A model generated the notes under the pieces. It ran no database searches, was not told the DNA's origin, and saw only the letters and a list, made by a program, of their open reading frames with translations. Shown here in pieces: positions 34,133-41,847 of a stretch of DNA of 64,000 nt. This stretch comes from an uncultured Lachnospiraceae bacterium (GTDB lineage Bacteria > Bacillota > Clostridia > Lachnospirales > Lachnospiraceae). Within the stretch, counting starts at the first letter, position 1; each line of letters starts with the position of its first letter. Location of the stretch: NCBI GenBank assembly GCA_902801515.1, contig CADCII010000014.1:1-64000 (forward strand). The letters run 5' to 3'. Both the position numbers and the translations under genes were made by a program.

Positions 34133-35575
34133 ATGATGAGAGAGATGAACTGCGATCTCGCGGTGGTGGCGTGCGGCGCCGGAGGAACTGCTGCATGCGC
34201 ACAGGCGGCGCAGATGGGGCTGAAAGTCATCGGCATAGAAAAAGGCAAGAAGACAGGCGGAGCCGCCAATGGCGGAATGGGCCCTCTCGGTATCAACACG
34301 GATGTCCAGAAGAGAGATCTGAATTCCATCAGCGTGGAAGACGCGTTCCGGATGTTCATGGACTACACCCACTGGAGAGTGGACGCAAACCTGGTCAAAA
34401 AGTATTTCCGCAAGTCTTCCGAGACGATCCGGTGGCTGGAAGATATGGGTGTTGAGTTCTACAAAGCAGCACGTTATTTCCCCGGATCCGAGGCAACCTG
34501 GCACATCGTGATGCCGGAGAACCGCAAACCCGGACCTGGCTGTGCAGGAACCATGATAAAGATCATGACGCAGTATGCCCAGGAACATGGGGCACAGTTT
34601 CTGCTGCAGACTTCTGCGCAGCATCTGCTGATGGAAGACGGACGTGTATGCGGAGTAACCTGCGTGGATAAGGACGGAGAAGAGATCGTAATCCATGCGA
34701 AGGCTGTGATCATCTCTACCGGCGGTTTCGGCGGCAACAAGGAGCAGGTACTGGAGCGGACAGGCTATACCTATAACAAGGACTTCTTCGGATTCTGCAT
34801 TGCAAATATGCAGGGAGACGGGATCCGGATGGCAAGAGAAGCAGGAGCTGCGAAGACGGAAGAGTCCATGGAGCTGGTAGTATCTCCGGGTGGAGCGCTG
34901 AAAGAGTCAGTGCGCGCTGCATTTCATCAGCCGAATCTTCTGGTCAATTATCAGGGCGAGAGATTCTTCAACGAAGAATTCTTTGAGAACAGCACATTTG
35001 CAGCCAATGCCTGCAACCTGCAGCAGGGGCGCTGCGGAATAATGGTCATCGATGACGCGATCCGTGATCTGTATGAAAATGAAGGCGTGGACGTCTCGAG
35101 CTATGTCCTGAACCGGACGGATGCGAAGGGTTTCACGGAAGACTTTGAGAAGGCGCTTGCCTCGAATCCTTACGTCGCGAAGGCGGATACGCTGGAGGAA
35201 CTGGCGCAGAAGATGGGGATCGATGTCCGGACATTTGTACAGACCGTAGAGACCTACAATCACTACTGCGACTCCAGGGACGAACAGTTCGGGAAACGGC
35301 CGGATTATCTCAAACCAATCCGGAAAGCTCCGTTCTATGCCTGCAAGTTCTTCCCGGGTGCCTACGGGACTCTGGGCGGCATTAAGATCAACCACAAAAC
35401 CGAGGTGATCAACGAAGAGTTCAGACCCATTCCCGGACTGTATGCGGCAGGGACAGATACCTGCACGATCTACGGAGACAGTTATATGTTCAAGCTGCCG
35501 GGCAATTCCATGGGATACTCTGTGAATACCGGCAGGATGGCAGCGGAGAGCGCGGCCTCCTACATCCGGGAATAA
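34133..35575 (+). CDS. FAD-dependent fumarate-reductase-like flavoprotein, copy 1
   Basis: 480 residues of the FAD_binding_2 family, which includes fumarate, urocanate and cinnamate reductases and ketosteroid dehydrogenases. The FAD-binding N-terminus is VVACGAGGTAACAQAAQMG, followed by the conserved GGAANGGMGPLGIN block also found in the copy at 60486. A C-terminal FAD contact is PGNSMGYSVNTGR. No heme or covalent-FMN domain and no signal peptide are seen, so it is a cytoplasmic enzyme that needs a separate electron donor. It may reduce an unsaturated acid, or act as the missing sugar oxidase. It is co-transcribed with the kinase. ATG 34136 is an alternative start. Confidence 0.9.
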   Translation: MMREMNCDLAVVACGAGGTAACAQAAQMGLKVIGIEKGKKTGGAANGGMGPLGINTDVQKRDLNSISVEDAFRMFMDYTHWRVDANLVKKYFRKSSETIRWLEDMGVEFYKAARYFPGSEATWHIVMPENRKPGPGCAGTMIKIMTQYAQEHGAQFLLQTSAQHLLMEDGRVCGVTCVDKDGEEIVIHAKAVIISTGGFGGNKEQVLERTGYTYNKDFFGFCIANMQGDGIRMAREAGAAKTEESMELVVSPGGALKESVRAAFHQPNLLVNYQGERFFNEEFFENSTFAANACNLQQGRCGIMVIDDAIRDLYENEGVDVSSYVLNRTDAKGFTEDFEKALASNPYVAKADTLEELAQKMGIDVRTFVQTVETYNHYCDSRDEQFGKRPDYLKPIRKAPFYACKFFPGAYGTLGGIKINHKTEVINEEFRPIPGLYAAGTDTCTIYGDSYMFKLPGNSMGYSVNTGRMAAESAASYIRE

Positions 35576-35590
35576 TTATTCGGATTTTTT
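35564..35590 (+). terminator. Terminator overlapping the end of the FAD reductase gene
   Basis: ATCC plus GAATAA (35564-35576, with a 2-nt bulge) pairs with TTATTC plus GGAT, followed by six T residues. The stop codon (35573-35575) lies inside the stem. Confidence 0.75.
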
Positions 35591-35655
35591 AATGTCATTC
35601 TCCAGGACCGTCAAAAAACAGACCAAATAACGCAACGGACGGATTAAGAACGGAA

Positions 35656-35684
35656 ATGTGAGTTTTGTCCCGTCTGCGTATAAT
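35656..35684 (+). promoter_or_regulatory. Promoter of the second CGD operon
   Basis: A perfect TATAAT (35679-35684) with a poor -35 (ATGTGA, 35656-35661) at 17 bp, so an activator may be needed. The leader before the ATG at 35820 is about 130 nt and contains a strong hairpin (35735-35764). Confidence 0.6.
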
Positions 35685-35732
35685 TAAAACATCAGAAGAC
35701 AAAGTGACATGATTCCTTAGGAAATGATGTGA

Positions 35733-35766
35733 GAATAGGGGGGCGAACAAGTTCGCTCCCCTATTT
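35733..35766 (+). other. Strong leader hairpin before the second CGD operon
   Basis: ATAGGGGGGCGAAC (35735-35748) pairs with GTTCGCTCCCCTAT (35751-35764), with one G-U in RNA and a 2-nt apex. The sequence after it (TTCCAG) is not T-rich, so it is either a weak terminator or a structured leader between promoter and CGD genes. Confidence 0.7.
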
Positions 35767-35819
35767 CCAGAATTGGCAGTAAACCAGGATTCATAGTGAT
35801 ACAGGACAGGAGGAGAACC

Positions 35820-36251
35820 ATGGCATTTGCAATGAAGATGAACTTTGTGGATGTGGTCTGTGACGACTCACTGAAACATTACTATGCAGGCGGACGCAGG
35901 ATGGGTTATCAGTTTGAGATCCGGCTGGGATATTACAGAGGTCATTTTCTGTCTGTTATCGATGAATTCGCGGTCACTGTCGACGGGCAGGAAGTACCGA
36001 ATGAATCGGTTAAGTTCTGCATCAACGGGAAAGAATTCAGCCCCAATGAATTTGACAAGTGCTATACAGAATTCTGGCAGATCATCGAGCCGGCTGTGAT
36101 CCGGGTATTCTGCCCCGGGGGCCTGGCAGAAGGCGAGCATACCATCGATGTAAAGCTGATGTTCCGCTCTCCCTATATGGCGATCGGACCGGATCACGCA
36201 TATATGCCTGTTGACAGCAGTGGAAGCAAGACACTGACCATCACGGATTAA
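35820..36251 (+). CDS. C-glycoside deglycosidase beta subunit-like protein (DUF6379/CGDB), copy 2
   Basis: 143 residues from ATG 35820, which follows AGGAGGAG; the GTG at 35796 has no ribosome site. Family segments: GYQFEIRLGYYRGHFLS, VDGQEVPNE, INGKEFSPNEF and PGGLAEGEHTIDVKLM. It differs from copies 1 and 3 at the N-terminus (MAFAMKMNFVDVV) and has a longer C-terminal strand region. It is encoded 13 bp upstream of its alpha partner. By family knowledge it joins the TIM-barrel subunit to form the lyase acting on 3-oxo-C-glycosides. Sequence differences from the other copies suggest another aglycone. Confidence 0.83.
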   Translation: MAFAMKMNFVDVVCDDSLKHYYAGGRRMGYQFEIRLGYYRGHFLSVIDEFAVTVDGQEVPNESVKFCINGKEFSPNEFDKCYTEFWQIIEPAVIRVFCPGGLAEGEHTIDVKLMFRSPYMAIGPDHAYMPVDSSGSKTLTITD

Positions 36252-36264
36252 GGAGGGGAAGATC

Positions 36265-37251
36265 ATGGCAGACATCAAAGCCGGCATTACTTTATTTTCA
36301 CTGGGAACTGCCTACCTGAAGGGTGAACTCGACCTGGAAGGCGTGATCCGCACGGCGGCTGAAATGGGAGCGGAAGGTTATGAGATCGTAGCATCCCAGA
36401 TGATCCCATCCTATCCCTATGTATCTGATGAATTTGTGGAATTCATCAATGAGATGGAGAAGAAGTACGGCATCCGTCCTGTATGCTACTCCGCACAGTG
36501 CGACAGGGGAATGCTGAAGGACCGCGATCTCACGGAAGATGAGATGGTCTCCAGAGCGATCACGGACATTATATCTGCAAATAAACTTGGCTGCACGGTT
36601 ATGCGTGAACAGTTTCTGCTAGGACCGAACGGATTGAAGCGCCTTGCTCCCTACGCGGAGGCTTATAATGTCCGTGTGGGTATCGAGATCCACAATCCGG
36701 ACAGCCCTGTGACCCCAATCATGATGGAGTACCGGAAAGTGATCGAAGAGTCCGGGAGTAAATATATCGGATTCATCGTGGACTTCGGATGCTTCGCGAC
36801 GAAGCCCAACAAACCTTACTGGGACCGTGCGCTCGAGGCAGGCGTTCCTGAGGAGATCCTTCAGAAAGCGGCTTCCCTTCGCTATGACAATGTACCGCAG
36901 GAAGAGGCATTCTCCATCATGGGACCGTATCTTGGACAGTATCCGGCACTGGGCGGTACGCTCAGCAGCATGTACGGTTTTGTCCAGTTCAGAAAGAGCA
37001 TTGAGAAAGAACTGCAGGGTTTCAGGGAGATCATGCCCTACTGCTTCGAGATGCACGGCAAGTGCCACTATGTGGACGAGAATCTGCATGAAGTATCGAT
37101 TCCTTATGAAGAGATCATTCCGGTTATCGCACAGACAGACTTTGACGGCTTCATCGTGACCGAGTATGAGGATGAAGGCGGATACGGATGCATTGAACAG
37201 ACCTCCCGCCATGTGGCAATGATGAAAAAGATCATTGAGGAATGTAAGTGA
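36265..37251 (+). CDS. C-glycoside deglycosidase alpha subunit-like TIM-barrel protein, copy 2
   Basis: 328 residues, 22 fewer than copies 1 and 3. The metal and catalytic residue pattern is kept: Glu141 and His143 (IEIHNP), Asp173 (IVDFG), His264 (EMHGKC) and Glu300 (VTEYED). The loop between about 174 and 215 is rich in Pro/Lys/Trp and unlike the others, which points to a different aglycone pocket. The start follows AGGAGGGG. Its TGA overlaps the GTG start of the MATE pump, so deglycosidase and exporter are translated together. Confidence 0.85.
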   Translation: MADIKAGITLFSLGTAYLKGELDLEGVIRTAAEMGAEGYEIVASQMIPSYPYVSDEFVEFINEMEKKYGIRPVCYSAQCDRGMLKDRDLTEDEMVSRAITDIISANKLGCTVMREQFLLGPNGLKRLAPYAEAYNVRVGIEIHNPDSPVTPIMMEYRKVIEESGSKYIGFIVDFGCFATKPNKPYWDRALEAGVPEEILQKAASLRYDNVPQEEAFSIMGPYLGQYPALGGTLSSMYGFVQFRKSIEKELQGFREIMPYCFEMHGKCHYVDENLHEVSIPYEEIIPVIAQTDFDGFIVTEYEDEGGYGCIEQTSRHVAMMKKIIEECK

Positions 37252-38636
37252 AAAGTAATACGGGATTTGGAAAAAAGAGACAGACAGGAACGAATATGAC
37301 CGAGGGAAACGCCTTCGGTCTTATTCTGCGTTTTGCGGTTCCTCTGTTTATAGGGAATATCTTTCAGCAGGTTTACAACATGGTCGACTCGGTCGTGGTC
37401 GGCAGGTTTGTCAGCAGTGACGCTCTTGCTGCAGTAGGCTGCGGTGCATCGCCCTTTGGATTCTTTATGACTCTGATCCAGGGGTTCACGGTGGCGGCGT
37501 CCGTGCTGATCTCCCAGGCTTATGGAGCGGGGAATAAGAAACAGCTGCGGCAGGCTTATGTGACGTCTTCCGCGATCACCCTGGCAGCGGGAATCCTGCT
37601 GACCGTAATCGGCACCCTGATCGCAAGACCGCTTCTTATCCTTCTTAAGACGCCGCCGAATGTCCTGGACCAGTCTGTAATCTATCTGAGGACGGTCTGC
37701 ATGGGACTGCTTGCTACCTGCCTCTACAACACCATGGCGTCGTGCCTGCGGGCGGTCGGCAACTCCGTGATCCCGCTGTATGCACTGATTTTTACCAGCC
37801 TGATGAATGTAGCACTCGATCTGCTGTTCGTGATCTCATTTGGCATGGGAGTGTTCGGAGTCGCGCTTGCAACAGTCCTGTCCCAGCTGGTTTCAGGAGT
37901 GCTCTGTCTGGTCTATGCGATGAAGTATTTCCCGGAGTTTTCTCTGCTGAATATCGCCGGATCACTTCACAGACAGATGGCTGCGGAAGTGATGCGCATC
38001 GGAATGCCGTCTTCACTGCAGAGCTCCATCGTATCGATCTCTGCCATGTGCATGCAGAGGGCAGTGAATTCCTATGGATCTACAGTCACCGCCGGGTACA
38101 CCATAGGAAACCGGACAGATCAGCTGTTTTTCTGTCTGTCTTTTGCAATCGGACTGGCGGTGGGAACCTTTGCCGGGCAAAACGCCGGAGCCGGAAACTA
38201 TGACCGGGTGCGTGAGGGTGTAAAGAAGGGATTCCTGATCAGCACAGTCTATACACTGGCTACTGCAGCGATCCTGATCCCGTTTGCGCCGCAGATCTGC
38301 CGGATATTTACAACAGACACAACTGTAATAAACATTGCAGTACCATACTGCAGGCTCATGTCTGCCTTCGCACCGATGCTTGGCATGGTCTTTATCTATC
38401 AGAACGTTCTTCGCAGCTGCTCGGATATCGCACCGACAGTTTGGATGAGCATCACCGAAGTGACATCCAGAGCAATCCTTCCTTTTGTATTCTCCGCTCT
38501 CTGGGGTTATGCGGGAATCTGGTGGGCGACTCCTGTCGGCTGGACTGCCTCAGTTATCATCGGTTTTCTGAGGTTCAGAAGTGGAAAATGGATGCAGAAG
38601 AGCCGGAAGACTCAGGAAAGACTGGAAGGTGCATAA
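37248..38636 (+). CDS. MATE-family multidrug/aglycone efflux pump, copy 1
   Basis: 462 residues with about twelve helices in two halves. Family segments are VDSVVVGRFVSSDALAAVG and the second-half AGQNAGAGNYDRV. GTG 37248 overlaps the CGD alpha stop (GTGA) and has a TTGAGGA site; ATG 37296 is a weaker alternative that would drop 16 residues. MATE pumps use sodium or proton gradients to export aromatic compounds such as flavonoids. Direct coupling to a deglycosidase suggests it removes the freed aglycone. Confidence 0.92.
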   Translation: MKSNTGFGKKRQTGTNMTEGNAFGLILRFAVPLFIGNIFQQVYNMVDSVVVGRFVSSDALAAVGCGASPFGFFMTLIQGFTVAASVLISQAYGAGNKKQLRQAYVTSSAITLAAGILLTVIGTLIARPLLILLKTPPNVLDQSVIYLRTVCMGLLATCLYNTMASCLRAVGNSVIPLYALIFTSLMNVALDLLFVISFGMGVFGVALATVLSQLVSGVLCLVYAMKYFPEFSLLNIAGSLHRQMAAEVMRIGMPSSLQSSIVSISAMCMQRAVNSYGSTVTAGYTIGNRTDQLFFCLSFAIGLAVGTFAGQNAGAGNYDRVREGVKKGFLISTVYTLATAAILIPFAPQICRIFTTDTTVINIAVPYCRLMSAFAPMLGMVFIYQNVLRSCSDIAPTVWMSITEVTSRAILPFVFSALWGYAGIWWATPVGWTASVIIGFLRFRSGKWMQKSRKTQERLEGA

Positions 38637-38673
38637 AATCATAAAATGCAGATGAACTGCGCCCATAACGAAG

Positions 38674-38708
38674 GCCCCCGGCTCCATAAGAGAGCCGGAG
38701 GCTTTTTC
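38674..38708 (+). terminator. Terminator of the second CGD-MATE operon
   Basis: GCCCCCGGCTC (38674-38684) and GAGCCGGAGGC (38692-38702) pair with one mismatch, followed by five T residues. The convergent hydrolase gene ends at 38711. Confidence 0.85.
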
Positions 38709-38710
38709 TG

Positions 38711-39745
38711 TCATCCTTCATAGTCGGGATTCGGAATCTGTGCAAGGGTATCCAGCGCTGCCTGCTTTTCTTCAGCGGATGCAAGGCTGAATCCGCAGAT
38801 GTCACAGAACATCATATGCGGGAACTGGGAGACCATACCTTCCAATGTGGCTTTGCTTCCGTCGAAGGTCATGGCTTTCGAGACAACGCCGCGGATTGCC
38901 TGTGCTGCTTCCGGGATGGCAGAAAGTTTTATCAGTGTGCATTCGCCGGAGAGCATAGGTTCAAAGTTTCCGTTGATAAAATGACTGCAGCGCGGTTCAT
39001 CAAGTCCGTCCGGACCGAAATCACCGAATACATCCTTCAGGAATCCGATGCTGTCCGCGACCCAGTTTGGAATGCGGCTGCATAAGTCTTTGCGCGGGAC
39101 CTCAAGGGAACTGTCGCCCTTGGAGAATCCGTGCGGACCGAAGCCATAGATATGGCTTTCAAATGTGATTCCCTTCTGCGCCAGGGCGGTCATGAACCGA
39201 AGTGAATTCTCCACCGGGACTGTTCCGTCGCATCTTGCGTGGAAGAGGAAGCAGGGAGGCGTCTGAAGATCTACTTCGCCGACGGTGTCAGGTGCAGTAT
39301 CATTGCATCCTATGACATCCTCGGTCACTACAGCGTATCCGAGGACAGCGGCGTTCGGGCGGTTTTTCGCCATCGTGGCTGCTGCTGCGGCAAGGTGGCC
39401 GCCAGCGGAGAAACCGATGACAGCGATCTTGTCCGGCAGGATGTGCCATTTCTTCGCATGTTCCCTGATATAGCTCATCGCCTGTTCATAGTCATCCAGA
39501 GGATTGGGCCACTTTCTGTGTTCGCGGACGGAATAGCGCAGGATAAATGCGTCATATCCGGCGGCCAGATATGACATGGCGACCGGCTCTGCTTCTCTTT
39601 CAGAACACATGCCATAGCCGCCGCCCGGAAGGATCAGGATCGCCGGCCTTGCGGGGATATTGCGGAATTCACCGCCCACAGGAAGTATAAAAGATGTGAG
39701 GGTGACATTTCTTTCTTCATTCAGGCAAATCGTTTCGTACTTCAA
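38711..39745 (-). CDS. Alpha/beta hydrolase, acetylxylan-esterase-like, with C-terminal extension
   Basis: 344 residues; no signal peptide, so cytoplasmic. The oxyanion region is LPGGGYG, the nucleophile lies in GFSAGGH, the acid in HARCDGTVP and the His in GPHGFS. This is the BD-FAE/acetylxylan-esterase-like group that removes acetyl or feruloyl groups from plant glycans. About 100 extra C-terminal residues (from GFLKDVFGDFG) do not belong to the hydrolase core; they include MMFCDICGFSL and have no known role. It starts at a TTG (39745) with AAAGGAG 9 bp upstream. It lies downstream of the esterase at 39835, 89 bp apart, as one operon. Confidence 0.87.
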   Translation of the reverse strand: MKYETICLNEERNVTLTSFILPVGGEFRNIPARPAILILPGGGYGMCSEREAEPVAMSYLAAGYDAFILRYSVREHRKWPNPLDDYEQAMSYIREHAKKWHILPDKIAVIGFSAGGHLAAAAATMAKNRPNAAVLGYAVVTEDVIGCNDTAPDTVGEVDLQTPPCFLFHARCDGTVPVENSLRFMTALAQKGITFESHIYGFGPHGFSKGDSSLEVPRKDLCSRIPNWVADSIGFLKDVFGDFGPDGLDEPRCSHFINGNFEPMLSGECTLIKLSAIPEAAQAIRGVVSKAMTFDGSKATLEGMVSQFPHMMFCDICGFSLASAEEKQAALDTLAQIPNPDYEG

Positions 39746-39834
39746 GATAGTATCTCCTTTTCTTTCTCATTGAGCGCCGGCCACAGACGGTTAACGTTCA
39801 GTGATCGTTCAGCAGTACCTGACGGTGATTCTAT

Positions 39835-41400
39835 TTAGAAAAACTGCGTATGCTTCCGGACCAGCTCCAGAAGCAGCGCATCCTTTTCAGGTGCCATGCC
39901 GCTGCGGTCCTCATCGAACATCATCAGCTGCGGATTCTCACTGGTATAGGGCTCCCAGTGGAGGACATCCGTTGAAGGATTGCCGGTTCTGGCAAATGTA
40001 ACCCACGCCCGGCTGATCTCCTCCTGAAGCCTTTCTGTATACTGATATGCGCAGCACATGGCGGGCTCCATATCTACGTTGCGGAACACGTACGGTATCT
40101 CAGCACAGTGCCATGGCGCAACGCCGCCCATGTAGGGGATGATGGGGCAGAACATATAGGAATAGACCGGTGCGCCTGCCCATTCTGCCCTTGCCTGCAC
40201 AAAGGAACGTGCCGGCGGACGGAACAGAGCGTCCACGCTGAGGGCGTACAGGATATCCTTGTCCGGATAGACCTTCCGGAATTCTTCCAGCACTGTGTCC
40301 GCATCCTCCTGAAACTGGTCACGGATCATCTGAAGTTTCTGTTCTTCCGTATACTGGTTCTTGTCTCCGAGAAAATGCATGAAAGAGAATTCTCCCAGCA
40401 CAGTGCCGTTGATCATGGGGATATGCCGGCTTTCCTCACGGAAGCCCTGAAAACGCCAGGATCCGGTATATACTCCCTCCACCGGCACCGGTTTGAAGAG
40501 CATCATCCCGTCGGGGATACCAAGGTCCTTCGCCGCCTGCTGGGAGGCAGCAGCAATCTGGTCATATGGAAGAATATCGATCTGTCCGATCGTTTCTCTG
40601 GTAAGGCCCAGCAGCTCCACGACACGGTCTGTGATGCGTTTGCTTTCTTCGATTCCTGCCTCCTCTGAGACACTGCCGGATGCGGTCAGTGAACCGCTCT
40701 CTATGATTCCCTTATGAAAAAGACCGTCCGCAATGGGCATCTGAAGCAGCATCTGCACCTTGCCGCCTCCGCCGGACTGTCCGAATACCGTCACATTGTC
40801 AGGATCTCCGCCGAAAGAAGCAATATTGTCCCGCACCCATTCCAGCGCCAGAACGATATCCATCATTCCCAGACAGCCTGTATACCGGTACTGCTCACCA
40901 TAGTCAGACAGATTCATGAATCCGATGCAGTTCAGCCTGTGGTTCAATGACACAACGACGACATCTCCGTAATCACACAGATTATGTCCGTCATAGGCGG
41001 GCTGTTCGATGGAGGAACCAGCGCCGAATCCGCCGCCGTGAAGCCAGACCATGACCGGCCTGCGGGCGTCTTCGTTGATGTGCTTACTCCACACATTGAG
41101 GTACAGACAGTTCTCACTCATAGGCCAATAGCGGTGAGGCATTTCAAATGAATTCTCCGGTGAGCCGTTCTCATCGCCTTCCGGATGCGGATCCTCCGGA
41201 AGAAGAGGACAGATGTAGCCGTAGGATTTCGCCTGCTTCACACCATCCCACGAAGGAGTGGGAGTGGCCGGACGGAACCGCTGCGCCGATGCGTACTGTA
41301 TTCCGTGGAAATGAAAGACGTCGTTTAACTGAAATCCGTGCAGTCCGCCTTTCGGTGTCTGTACGACAGGATAATCCGGCGTTCTGATTACTTTATTCAA
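39835..41400 (-). CDS. Type B carboxylesterase, copy 1
   Basis: 522 residues from a TTG at 41400, which has GGAAAGGAG 9 bp upstream. The frame is open to 41511, but upstream ATGs have no ribosome site and would add an unlikely N-terminus. Carboxylesterase features are SENCLYLNVWS, WLHGGGFGAGS and the nucleophile motif GQSGGGGK, where the usual GQSAGG reads GQSGGG. It hydrolyses esters of a sugar or phenolic acid in the cytoplasm. It is the first gene of a two-esterase operon divergent from the glycoside-hydrolase operon at 41848, with the 447-bp repeat-rich gap between them. Confidence 0.87.
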   Translation of the reverse strand: MNKVIRTPDYPVVQTPKGGLHGFQLNDVFHFHGIQYASAQRFRPATPTPSWDGVKQAKSYGYICPLLPEDPHPEGDENGSPENSFEMPHRYWPMSENCLYLNVWSKHINEDARRPVMVWLHGGGFGAGSSIEQPAYDGHNLCDYGDVVVVSLNHRLNCIGFMNLSDYGEQYRYTGCLGMMDIVLALEWVRDNIASFGGDPDNVTVFGQSGGGGKVQMLLQMPIADGLFHKGIIESGSLTASGSVSEEAGIEESKRITDRVVELLGLTRETIGQIDILPYDQIAAASQQAAKDLGIPDGMMLFKPVPVEGVYTGSWRFQGFREESRHIPMINGTVLGEFSFMHFLGDKNQYTEEQKLQMIRDQFQEDADTVLEEFRKVYPDKDILYALSVDALFRPPARSFVQARAEWAGAPVYSYMFCPIIPYMGGVAPWHCAEIPYVFRNVDMEPAMCCAYQYTERLQEEISRAWVTFARTGNPSTDVLHWEPYTSENPQLMMFDEDRSGMAPEKDALLLELVRKHTQFF

Positions 41401-41564
41401 GATTAGTTTCTCCTTTCCATTGTTTAATCCTGACTCAGGCAGGATCCGTTCTGTGAATCTATTATCTCTCATCAGGAAGAGGAATACTATGCAGATGGTA
41501 ACCTGATACATATCTGCAGATAAACAGAATCTGTCCAGGGAGCAGGAGGACTTCTGTCACAGCA

Positions 41565-41616
41565 CAATGAAAACAGTGACTTTGCTGCAACAATGAAAAC
41601 AACGTCTTTGTTGCAA
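41565..41616. repeat. Two adjacent 26-bp direct repeats between divergent esterase and glycosidase operons
   Basis: Copies 41565-41590 and 41591-41616 abut each other and match at 21 of 26 positions; each starts CAATGAAAAC and ends TGCAA. Spacing is 26 bp (2.5 helical turns). Such tandem repeats are typical AraC-family sites and could control both operons. The rest of the 41401-41847 gap shows no convincing -35/-10 pair. Confidence 0.7.
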
Positions 41617-41791
41617 AAATTAACGCGCAGTACTTCCGGTGGGTATAAAGATGCAAACAAATGACATTCTTTGGTTAATTCATGGCAATTCTGACAAAGA
41701 TAATTATGGTATCGTGATATTTGTAGGAAGTTTAAATTGTATCGCATCAACTCCGTCCGATCAGATTGCGGAATATATGCGGTGATGTTTT

Positions 41792-41830
41792 GAACAGACT
41801 GAAACAGACAGAAACAGACAGAAACAGATA
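41792..41830 (+). repeat. 10-bp tandem repeat in the glycosidase leader
   Basis: The unit GAAACAGACA occurs at 41801 and 41811, with variants at 41792 (GAACAGACT) and 41821 (GAAACAGATA). It is 18 bp before the ATG at 41848 and next to the ribosome site AAAGGAAAG. Copy-number change here could alter leader length. Confidence 0.75.
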
Positions 41831-41847
41831 GAAAGGAAAGACTCAGC

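Noticed and set aside
35608-35640. CCGTCAAAAAACAG as a further regulon operator
   Set aside because: It is not palindromic and the -35/-10 spacing of the regulon does not follow.
41792-41830. Possible CRISPR-like array
   Set aside because: The units are only 10 bp and have no spacers; no cas gene is present.
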